13,123 nucleotides of DNA from positions 1 through 13,123 of the forward strand of contig CAMATV010000047.1 in the NCBI GenBank assembly GCA_945861235.1, written 5' to 3'. The stretch's first letter is position 1, and each line of letters begins with the position of its first letter. The notes beneath the pieces were generated by a model. The model was not told where the DNA came from. It made no database searches and saw nothing but the letters and a program-made list of their open reading frames with translations. Both the position numbers and the translations under genes were made by a program. Of the stretch, positions 6,775 through 13,123 are shown one piece after another. This DNA comes from Opitutus sp. GAS368 (GTDB lineage Bacteria > Verrucomicrobiota > Verrucomicrobiia > Opitutales > Opitutaceae).

Positions 6775-8084
6775 CCGCGGGGTTTCGATTTTTTCGCGCC
6801 GCGATTCATCAGCGCCTCGATCTCGTCGGCTTCGATCGGAATGTCGGCCATGAGATCGGTGGGTTCGCCCTCGGTGACGACGACCGTGTTTTCCAAGCGC
6901 ACGGCGAAACCTTCTGCCGGCAGGTAGATCCCGGGTTCGACGGTGAGCACCCAGCCGGGCGCGAAGGGGTGCTTTAACAAGCCGACGTCATGCACGTCGA
7001 GGCCGATGGGGTGGCCGACCCCGTGCATGAAATATTTCTTCACCGCCGGTTTGTCGGGGTCCTGGCGTTGGATGTCGCGGGGCGTGAGCAGGCCGAGGCG
7101 CAGCAATTCCTCTTCGACGATTTTCTCGGACTCTTTCTGCCAGTCCTTGTGCAGCTTGCCGGGCACGGCGGCCTTCGTCGCGGCGCGCAGACTGCGCAGC
7201 ACGGCGTCGTAGACCTGGCGTTGGCGCTTGGTGAAACGGCCGCCGACGGGGATCGTGCGCGTGAGATCGGATTGGTAGTTGGCGTAGCACGCGGCGACGT
7301 CGAGGAGGAGCAGATCGCCCTCGCGGCAAGGCTGGTCGTTCTGATTGTAGTGGAGCGTGCACGCGTTTGCGCCCGAGGCGATGATCGGGTTGTAGGCGAA
7401 TTGCGCGCGATGTCCGATGAACTCGTGGGACAACTCCGCTTCGACTTGATACTCCATCGTGCCCGGACGCACGGTGCGCAGGAGGCGGCGAAAACCTTGT
7501 CCCGTGATCCCGCAGGCGCGGCGGATGAGCGCGACTTCGGCGTCGGATTTAACGACGCGCAACTCGTGCAGCAGGCGCGCGAGCCGGCGATAAGCGTGGA
7601 GCGGGTATTTCGCGCGGACCTGTTGCACGAAACGGGCGTCGCGGGTCTCCACCTCAATGACGGCGCGGTTGTGCTCGTTGGTGTTCAAATAGACGTGCTC
7701 CAGCTCGCACATCAGCTTGTGGAAAATCGTGGGGAACTCGGTGAGCCACTTGATCTCCTTGATGCCGGAGAGGGCCTGCGCTTCGTCCTTCGGATGCTTG
7801 TGGCCTTCCCAGGTTTTCAGGTGGGCGTTGGGTTCACGGACGAAGAGCACCTCGCGCAGTTTCGGGTCGAGGGCGTCGGGGGCGAGCACGAGGATCGTCT
7901 CCTCCTGCTCGATCCCGGTGAGGTAAAACAGGTCCGAGTTGGGGATCGGAATCCGCGAACCGTCGGCGTTCGTCGGCGGGATGTCGTTGGCGTTGACGAC
8001 GGCGAGGGAGCCGGCGGGCAGCCGCGACTTCAGGCGGGCGCGATTTTCGACAAACAAAGTGGCGGAGATGGTTTCGTGACGCAT
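6771..8084 (-). CDS. pepP: Xaa-Pro aminopeptidase (M24B, aminopeptidase P)
   Basis: It removes an N-terminal residue that precedes proline, probably in the cytoplasm because no signal peptide is seen. From the ATG at 8084 it is 437 residues, close to E. coli PepP. An AMP_N-like N-terminal domain (about 1-165) includes NSDLFYLTGIEQEETILVL. The pita-bread M24 domain follows with all five expected metal ligands: Asp262 (LLLDVAA), Asp273 (SDLTRT), His358 (HGVGHPIGLDVHD), Glu383 (TVEPGIYLP) and Glu398 (VRLENTVVV). An upstream in-frame start at 8159 would add a Pro/Arg/Thr-rich stretch with no homology-like character, so MRHETIS was preferred. The stop overlaps the DPP IV-type gene by 4 nt. Together the two enzymes cover both main ways of removing residues before proline. 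Confidence 0.93.
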   Translation of the reverse strand: MRHETISATLFVENRARLKSRLPAGSLAVVNANDIPPTNADGSRIPIPNSDLFYLTGIEQEETILVLAPDALDPKLREVLFVREPNAHLKTWEGHKHPKDEAQALSGIKEIKWLTEFPTIFHKLMCELEHVYLNTNEHNRAVIEVETRDARFVQQVRAKYPLHAYRRLARLLHELRVVKSDAEVALIRRACGITGQGFRRLLRTVRPGTMEYQVEAELSHEFIGHRAQFAYNPIIASGANACTLHYNQNDQPCREGDLLLLDVAACYANYQSDLTRTIPVGGRFTKRQRQVYDAVLRSLRAATKAAVPGKLHKDWQKESEKIVEEELLRLGLLTPRDIQRQDPDKPAVKKYFMHGVGHPIGLDVHDVGLLKHPFAPGWVLTVEPGIYLPAEGFAVRLENTVVVTEGEPTDLMADIPIEADEIEALMNRGAKKSKPRG

Positions 8085-8463
8085 GCGAGTGGTAAACGAG
8101 GTGGTGGAGGGCGGTGAGGGGAGGGGGCGGACGGCGCGGCGTCCGGGGTGCACGTTCACGATGCGGTGACGGTGGTGGATCGCACCGCGGCGCGGCGTAT
8201 AGCCTTGCTCGCGTCGAGCAGCGCCTTGAATTCCTGCGCTTTCTAGGGGTGTTTTAAACGGGGGTTGGTAGTTTCGCCAGGGGTGCGAATACGAGACAGT
8301 GAAGCCAACTTAGTGCTTCAAATGCCGTGTTTTCGTGAAGACAGGCCTCTAGATTGTTTTTTTGATGAGGTTTCCACCGGCCCCGCGGTTGTCGAAGGTT
8401 TTTAAGCGCGGGTCGAGGTTCGGCGCGCCATGGCGCCGGAAAACAAGATTCACTTTAATGGCC
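8085..8463. other. Non-coding interval of about 380 bp between the two gene blocks
   Basis: It separates the propeller gene stop (8464) from the aminopeptidase ATG (8084) and should contain the promoter of the peptidase operon. The middle part (about 8240-8420) is visibly more AT-rich than the rest of the window. It contains a 6-bp hairpin TGAAGC/GCTTCA with a 9-nt loop (8300-8320), a weak G-U-containing stem TGTTTT/AAGACA (8328-8343), and a 7-T run on the plus strand (8357-8363). Just after the propeller gene an imperfect GC hairpin surrounds GGCGCCATGGCGC near 8420-8440 without a U-run. No convincing -35/-10 pair or intrinsic terminator was found on the minus strand. A 29-codon open stretch (8156-8242) may be a gene remnant. 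Confidence 0.6.
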
Positions 8464-9696
8464 TCACTTCTTCATCACCGGCCCGCTGAACCAAATCGCG
8501 TTCGGCGCTTCCGACCGCGCGGCCACGATGTCGGGCCAGCCGTCACCATCGAGATCGCCGAGGGCCAAGCCGTAAACCGTGCCTTGACCGTCACCCCAAG
8601 TAGCTTCTTCAAAGGCAAATTTCTTCACGCTGCTTTGATTAAAGAAAACAGATCCGCGGGCTTCCTGCCGCCCGACCACGAGGTCGAGCTTCCCGTCGCG
8701 ATTCAGATCCATTACGCCGATCGAATAGGGCGCCCCGGATTTGTCGCCGATGGGAAACGGCTCCTCGAAGGCGCGCTGGCCCTTGCCACGATAGATAAAC
8801 ATACCGGTTTTCGCATCGCCGACGACGAGGTCGACAATCCCGTCACCAGCGATGTCGGCCGCGACGGCGGCTCGGATCGTCGACTGTTTCGGGCCGATGG
8901 GCACGGGTGGCGCCGAAAACTTTCCCGTGCCGTCATTCCAGAAAATCAGGCTCTGCCCGCCGTCTCGGTGCGGCACGAATAAATCGATCTTCCCATCACC
9001 ATCTAAATCCGCCGCGACAATGATCGTCGCGGATTGGGTCTGCAGCGGAATCTCACTCGGAAATCCGCCCTTCCCGTCGTTGAGGCAAACAAAGCACGGC
9101 ACGGGCTTGGCGGGGTTGCTCGAGCGATTCGCTACGATGATGTCGGGGCGGCCGTCGCCGTTGAGATCAGCCACGGTGATGTAGCGCGTCGACCATTCGG
9201 GGCGACCAAAGGTCCCGGCCGTCCGGAAATTTCCACGCCCGTCGTTCAGGTAGATCACTTTTTTGTCCGGTCGGTCGTTACTCACGACCAAATCAAGCGA
9301 GCCGTCGCCATCGAGATCGGCCAGCGCCGCCGAGTAGGTGCGGTCGGCCTCGGCGGGCAGTTTTCCGGTGGTGAAATTTCCTTTCCCGTCGTTGCGCAGA
9401 ATGAGGTTGTCGAGCGGCCAGTGCCGGCCTTTCGCCAGCACGATGTCGAGGTCACCGTCACGATCAATGTCGCCGAGGCTGACGCTCGCCGAGGTCGCCC
9501 CTTTGTCTTCCAACAACGTTACGCGTTCAAACGAGCGCGTCTCGGCGGACCGGGCGAGTGCGGCCGCACCGAGGCTTAACGCGACGAGCACACACCTGGG
9601 AGGAGCGCGCTTGCGCGCGATGGGGCGCGGCGGCGTTTGCGAACGGGCGGAGAAATCGCCCGCAAGCGGGCTCCTACCTTGCGAATCGTGTGTCAT
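8464..9696 (-). CDS. Secreted seven-repeat FG-GAP/VCBS beta-propeller protein
   Basis: From the ATG at 9696 the product has 410 residues. A hydrophobic signal-peptide core (VLVALSLGAAALARSA) lies at about 36-51 and the rest appears exported. Seven calcium-loop repeats of the D-x-[DN]-x-D-G-x-x-D type follow, including DRDGDLDIV (77-85), DGDGSLDLV, NGDGRPDII, DGDGKIDLF, the degenerate AGDGIVDLV, NRDGKLDLV and DGDGWPDIV (381-389). Their spacing is a regular 49-53 residues, which fits one complete seven-bladed propeller. No enzyme motif or lipobox is visible, so a binding or scaffold role is more likely than catalysis. The start is uncertain. A GTG at 9735 is upstream, and the first 35 codons lie largely in the repeat pair at 9598-9678, so a GTG at 9591-9589 is possible. 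It follows the receptor gene by 56 bp and probably shares its transcript. Confidence 0.85.
   Translation of the reverse strand: MTHDSQGRSPLAGDFSARSQTPPRPIARKRAPPRCVLVALSLGAAALARSAETRSFERVTLLEDKGATSASVSLGDIDRDGDLDIVLAKGRHWPLDNLILRNDGKGNFTTGKLPAEADRTYSAALADLDGDGSLDLVVSNDRPDKKVIYLNDGRGNFRTAGTFGRPEWSTRYITVADLNGDGRPDIIVANRSSNPAKPVPCFVCLNDGKGGFPSEIPLQTQSATIIVAADLDGDGKIDLFVPHRDGGQSLIFWNDGTGKFSAPPVPIGPKQSTIRAAVAADIAGDGIVDLVVGDAKTGMFIYRGKGQRAFEEPFPIGDKSGAPYSIGVMDLNRDGKLDLVVGRQEARGSVFFNQSSVKKFAFEEATWGDGQGTVYGLALGDLDGDGWPDIVAARSEAPNAIWFSGPVMKK
9598..9678. repeat. REP-like palindromic doublet in inverted orientation
   Basis: Two 24-nt copies match at 21 positions: 9598-9621 on the plus strand and 9655-9678 on the minus strand. 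Each has the form GG-x-AGGAGC, a hairpin, then GCGAT. The left stem is GCGCGC/GCGCGC around TT and the right stem is GCCCGC/GCGGGC around TT. The stem differs by one G-C to C-G swap with both partners changed, so pairing is preserved. About 33 nt separate the copies. Head-to-head pairs of this form are typical of bacterial REP/BIME elements. The doublet lies in frame within the 5' end of the propeller ORF and encodes GRSPLAGDF and IARKRAPPR. Confidence 0.75.
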
Positions 9697-9752
9697 GGAA
9701 ATTTGGAACGGCACCTTCACATCAACTACCCACACCGGGCACAGGTTTGCAT

Positions 9753-12605
9753 TTAAAAACTTTTCTTCACCGTCATGTAAACGAAGCGCTGGATCGGATC
9801 GCTGAGCGGGCTGTAGTAGAGCCCGGCGATCCCGGTGTTGGCGATGCCCGTGAAGTAAAACGGCACGTCACGATCCAATACGTTGCTCGCGCCGAGCGTG
9901 ACCTTGGTGCGATCCAGCCACCGAAACACGCCGGACCGTCCGCGGGACGAAAAACTGTAACTCGTCTGGACGTCGAACTCCGACGCACTGGCCACGCGAC
10001 CACCGGTGACGAGATCGACGGCGGGGGACGTAGTAATTTGGTAGGAGTCCAAATAGCGCCACGTCACACCCGCGGTGAAAGCCTGTCGGCCCCAGAACAC
10101 GCGCGCGTTGCCGCGGCGTTTCAGCGGAGCGTTGGCCGTCCGGTAGGGCCAGCCGACGTCTTCGCGCGAGGGCTGCCCGATGGCCAGCTGCGTTCTGTAT
10201 TTGTCCACGAAGGTCCCGAGTGCGCTCACATCGAAACGGTTGTCTCCGAGAGCAAACTTGTAGCCTACGTTCACGTCCATGCCCTCGGTCAGCAGCTCGG
10301 TGGAGTTGATCGGCGTGAGGTCGAGGAAGGTGATCACGCCGGGACGGCCGGCGGCAGTGTCGGCGGCGGTCGGTGCGGCCCGCGTGATCCGCTCGGCGGG
10401 CATCAGAGATTCGTTCGCCAGCAGGGTGGTCGTGGACAAATTGACGATGCGATCCTGTTTCTTGATACGGTAAAAATCCGCGCTGATCCGGAAGCCCGTG
10501 AGCCAGCGCGGCTGGAACACTAAGCCATAATTGAAGCTCTGCGAAGTTTCGGGTGCCAGGCCCGGGTTGCCGCCAGTGACCGTGTCGGCGACGGTGTAGG
10601 CTTGGCCGCGACGCGGGTCCGTGATGGTCAGCGGAAGTTCGCCGGGGAAGGCGGCACCGATGCTGCCCACCGACGGCGGGGTGAAGCCCTCGCCGTAGCT
10701 CGCCCGAAACGTCATACCCGTGATCGGCTCAAACCGCAGGCCCGTCGCGGTGGTGGTGCTGGCATAGGATCCCTTTCTGCGAGCCTTGGTGGCTCCATCG
10801 ACTTCGCCGGACTGGTGCTCGTTGCGGACCGACCCCGTGATCTCGAGGCGCTTGGCGAACGGACTGGGACGTTTCGCGTCGATCAGCGGCACGGTCGCTC
10901 CGGCATAGGTGGCGTAGGTCTCGCGCGTGATGTCGGGCGTAACGGTCGCGGTAGGCGGGCTGTTGGTGCCGACCACGATGTCGCCGTTGAGTCCGTTGAA
11001 AGCCGAGTCGGTGCGCCACTGGACCCCGCCCGAGAGCTGCGGCTCGACCAGCGGCAGAAACCGGATCGGCCCCGCGACCCGCAGGGCGCTCGACCACATT
11101 CCGGTGCTGGCACCCTGCACATTGATCCGGCTGATTTCGGCCACGAGGGCCGGATCGTTGGCGAGGCCGCTGGCGGGCCCGATGAAAGGATTGTAGAATT
11201 TGCCGACAAATCCCGGCAGAGTGCCGGCCAGCGCCGCGGTCACGCGCGACGTCACGACCGTACTCAACCGGCGGCTCTGGGTGGAGTGACCGTAGGAAAC
11301 GTCGCCGTTCCAGCGCCAGTCGCCGGGGAGCCTGCCCTTCAACGAACTCAGCACATTCCAAGTTTGGGTTTTGGTGTTGCGCGGGGTGTTCGCGGTGTCG
11401 TGCAGGCGCGTTGTGATCAGCACCGGCACGCCGGCGGCGCCGAGCGCCGCAGTGCCGAAAGGATTGTAGGGGTTGGCGGCCGGCACCGAGGATTGGAGAA
11501 ACTCGCCGTCCAGAACAAACGCCGTATTTTCGGCCAGATTCACTTGGAGCGTCGCCTCCGTGTCCTTCGTGAAGCGGTGCGTCAACTCGGTCATGAGGGC
11601 GCGAATGCCCTGCTCCTGCCGCGTCCAGTTCTGGCCGCCGCCGCCGCGCGCGCCCCAACCTTCCGTGGCGTTGTTGTCGAGCTGCGGAATGAGCTGCGAG
11701 GCGGTCAGGAGACCGTTCGACGTGCGCGGGACCGACGCATAGGGCACGTTGATGATCGGCAGATTCGTGGTGGCACCCGCCGCGCGCTGGATATTGAGGT
11801 TCGCGCCGATGGCCGGAAACGCCAGCCCGGTGAAGAGCGAGGGATTGCGCTCCAGCACGCGCGTCCGCATGCGGGCGTAAAATCCACCCTCGTTGTTGGA
11901 CATGCCGTTGTTGTGCGAAAAATTCGCCGACATCATCAACTGGGTCCGGCCCTGATTGAACACCATGCCGCCCGCGAGCGAAAAACCCACCCGCGCGGCG
12001 TCGCCCGCAGTCGTGCGATTGCCATACGTCGCGGAAACCTCGAAGCCGCGGTAATCGCTGCGGAGGATGATATTCACGACGCCGCCGGTGGCGTTGGCGC
12101 CGTAGATCGCACCCGCCGAGCTGGGCAGAAACTCGATGCGTTCGACGGCCGCGAGGGGGATGGTGTTGAGGTCGGCTTGCCCGGACGCGGTGGACGACGC
12201 CGACCCGCTGGGCAGGCGCCGGCCGTTGACGAGGACGAGCGTATCGGCTGCGCCGAGGCCGCGGGAATTGATCACGCTCACGTTCGCGTTGGTGTTGCCG
12301 ATGCCACTCGGTGAGACCGCGTTGGCGGTGTTCTGCGGGAGCTGCGTGATGAAGTCCTGCATCGAAATCGCTCCGCTGCGATCGATGAGTTCGCGGTCGA
12401 CGACCACGTAGGGAGTGATGTCGTCCACCGTGCGGGGCTGGTCCACGTTACGGGTTTCGAAGCGGTCGCCCTTGATTTCAAATTTCTCGAGTGCGACCGC
12501 GGATTGACCGGCGGAGGGGGAAACGGCCGCACTGCCGGCGAGACTCAAAAACAGGAAACCGGCGAGACCGCGGACGGCGCGAAGGAGGGTGGATGGGGTT
12601 ATCAT
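9753..12605 (-). CDS. TonB-dependent outer-membrane receptor
   Basis: The 950-residue product should be an outer-membrane beta-barrel importing a large substrate with TonB/ExbBD energy. Residues 1-27 are a signal peptide (GLAGFLFLSLAGSAA core). ALEKFEIKG (38-46) is in the usual place for a TonB-box-like segment. The plug spans about 60-182, with VVVDRELIDRSGAISMQDF (67-85), INSRGLGAADTLVLVNGRRL (112-131), and the typical plug end IYGANATGGVVNIILR (167-182). The remainder is barrel, rich in alternating strands, and ends FVYMTVKKSF with the terminal Phe expected for BAM recognition. No SusD-like gene follows; the next gene is the FG-GAP propeller. The substrate cannot be deduced. The ATG at 12605 has a CTCCTCCC-rich leader without a Shine-Dalgarno site. 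A response regulator gene lies 216 bp upstream on the same strand. Confidence 0.93.
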   Translation of the reverse strand: MITPSTLLRAVRGLAGFLFLSLAGSAAVSPSAGQSAVALEKFEIKGDRFETRNVDQPRTVDDITPYVVVDRELIDRSGAISMQDFITQLPQNTANAVSPSGIGNTNANVSVINSRGLGAADTLVLVNGRRLPSGSASSTASGQADLNTIPLAAVERIEFLPSSAGAIYGANATGGVVNIILRSDYRGFEVSATYGNRTTAGDAARVGFSLAGGMVFNQGRTQLMMSANFSHNNGMSNNEGGFYARMRTRVLERNPSLFTGLAFPAIGANLNIQRAAGATTNLPIINVPYASVPRTSNGLLTASQLIPQLDNNATEGWGARGGGGQNWTRQEQGIRALMTELTHRFTKDTEATLQVNLAENTAFVLDGEFLQSSVPAANPYNPFGTAALGAAGVPVLITTRLHDTANTPRNTKTQTWNVLSSLKGRLPGDWRWNGDVSYGHSTQSRRLSTVVTSRVTAALAGTLPGFVGKFYNPFIGPASGLANDPALVAEISRINVQGASTGMWSSALRVAGPIRFLPLVEPQLSGGVQWRTDSAFNGLNGDIVVGTNSPPTATVTPDITRETYATYAGATVPLIDAKRPSPFAKRLEITGSVRNEHQSGEVDGATKARRKGSYASTTTATGLRFEPITGMTFRASYGEGFTPPSVGSIGAAFPGELPLTITDPRRGQAYTVADTVTGGNPGLAPETSQSFNYGLVFQPRWLTGFRISADFYRIKKQDRIVNLSTTTLLANESLMPAERITRAAPTAADTAAGRPGVITFLDLTPINSTELLTEGMDVNVGYKFALGDNRFDVSALGTFVDKYRTQLAIGQPSREDVGWPYRTANAPLKRRGNARVFWGRQAFTAGVTWRYLDSYQITTSPAVDLVTGGRVASASEFDVQTSYSFSSRGRSGVFRWLDRTKVTLGASNVLDRDVPFYFTGIANTGIAGLYYSPLSDPIQRFVYMTVKKSF

Positions 12606-12821
12606 GGGTTTGGGAGGAGTTGATTCTCCGGTGTCAGGGATGGCTCGTCGGTGCAGGTTTGCCTCGCGAATTTTCCTAGCGATTTTGCGTTAGATCGGAA
12701 GTCGGCCGCAGCGATCACGACGGAAAGAGACACGCGACCGACCGATCGCTGTCAACGGGTGAGCGTTTCAAGCGGCGGATTTTCCAACTGCTAATCACGC
12801 CGGAACGCGATCGTCGAACCA
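12606..12821. other. 216-bp gap upstream of the TonB-dependent receptor gene
   Basis: This leader probably contains the receptor promoter. The minus strand has a consensus-like TTGACA at 12755-12750, but the hexamer 17 bp on (TGTCTC) is a poor -10. The spacer contains an imperfect inverted repeat GCGATCGGTCGGTCGC (12734-12749), which could be an operator. No terminator for the response regulator gene is evident. Confidence 0.3.
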
Positions 12822-13123
12822 CTACTGCCCTTGTCGCAGGTATTTTACGACGGCCTCGGTCCGGCTGCGCACATGGAGTTTTTGGTAAATGTGGGTCACG
12901 TGCGTTCGCACCGTTTCCAGACCGATGCCGAGCTGGTCGGCGACTTCCTTCAGCACGAGACCCTTCACGAGCAGATCGAGGATCTCCTGTTCTCGGGGCG
13001 AAAGCCGCTCGGACTCCACCACCGGTTTTTCACTCCGATGAAAAAACTGCACGACTTGGCGGGCGATGTGAGCCGACATGGGCGCCCCACCGTGTTGGAC
13101 TTCCTGGAGCGCATCCAAGAGTT
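12822..13123 (-). CDS. NarL/FixJ-family response regulator, C-terminal part only
   Basis: Only the last 100 codons are in the window; the receiver domain would lie beyond the right edge. The visible part begins LLDALQEVQHGGAPMSAHIA, the typical region between receiver and output domains. A LuxR/GerE helix-turn-helix follows: LSPREQEILDLLVKG, then EVADQLGIGLETVRTHVTHI, then YQKLHVRSRTEAVVKYL. The recognition helix and the conserved SPRE and VRTHV motifs are intact. It should bind DNA as a dimer after phosphorylation by a histidine kinase. The open frame runs through the edge, and an apparent TTG start at 13118 is just an internal Leu codon. It is the nearest upstream gene to the receptor and could regulate it, although regulators of this family often act elsewhere. 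Confidence 0.88.
   Translation of the reverse strand, partial: LLDALQEVQHGGAPMSAHIARQVVQFFHRSEKPVVESERLSPREQEILDLLVKGLVLKEVADQLGIGLETVRTHVTHIYQKLHVRSRTEAVVKYLRQGQ

Noticed and set aside
8211..8230. A 20-nt segment matching the serine dehydratase gene (3400-3419) at 19 positions
   Set aside because: The similarity stops at both ends and corresponds to a common codon string for FKALLDA. It is too short to indicate duplication.
8357..8363. T7 run on the plus strand as an intrinsic terminator
   Set aside because: No gene on the plus strand ends here, the nearest stem is weak and 13 nt away, and on the minus strand the run reads as A.
10602..12314. Long plus-strand open frame of 570 codons opposite the receptor gene
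   Set aside because: Its translation is Arg/Gly/Ala-rich without domains or signal sequence. It is the antisense shadow of a high-GC gene, as are the plus-strand frames at 2763-3875 and 6990-8117.
12727..12755. TTGACA at 12755-12750 as a sigma-70 promoter for the receptor gene
   Set aside because: The hexamer at 17-bp spacing (TGTCTC) matches the -10 consensus at only two positions, so the promoter call is not supported.

Overview
The window is high-GC bacterial DNA in which every credible gene lies on the minus strand, so transcription runs from high to low coordinates. The gene content suggests a Verrucomicrobiota bacterium of the Opitutaceae type. The evidence is a SusD-less TonB-dependent receptor, an FG-GAP propeller, a ThuA-domain protein and an acetylxylan-esterase-like hydrolase, many secreted Gram-negative proteins, and start codons without Shine-Dalgarno sequences. 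This placement is inferred from gene style; no rRNA or marker gene is present.

The window holds two blocks, listed in transcription order. Block A (13123 to 8464) has the C-terminal end of a NarL/FixJ-type response regulator, a 216-bp gap, a 950-residue TonB-dependent outer-membrane receptor, and a secreted seven-repeat FG-GAP/VCBS beta-propeller protein. The propeller's reading frame begins inside an inverted pair of REP-like palindromes. A non-coding stretch of about 380 bp separates the blocks.

Block B (8084 to 1) is tightly packed. It has an Xaa-Pro aminopeptidase (M24B), a dipeptidyl-peptidase IV-type S9 peptidase whose start overlaps the previous stop by 4 nt, and a single-chain iron-sulfur L-serine dehydratase. 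These are followed by an ORF joining a secreted HExxH metallopeptidase to a secreted alpha/beta hydrolase, and by the start of a ThuA-domain protein cut by the window edge. The first three genes make biochemical sense together: the two peptidases clear proline-containing peptides that other peptidases leave, and the dehydratase turns released serine into pyruvate and ammonia. The hydrolase and ThuA gene look more like carbohydrate or ester catabolism.

The points most worth a second look are: (1) the metallopeptidase-hydrolase junction, where removing one base would give both a stop for the first gene and a GTG start with an intact signal peptide for the second; (2) the REP-like doublet at 9598-9678, with a compensatory base-pair change; (3) a palindrome cluster at 4334-4467 that enters the nominal 5' end of the serine dehydratase gene; (4) the Cys-rich C-terminal tail of that dehydratase; (5) pyrimidine-rich leaders in place of Shine-Dalgarno sites. 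I found no CRISPR array, tRNA, rRNA, transposase or phage gene, and no convincing evidence of an entirely new system.
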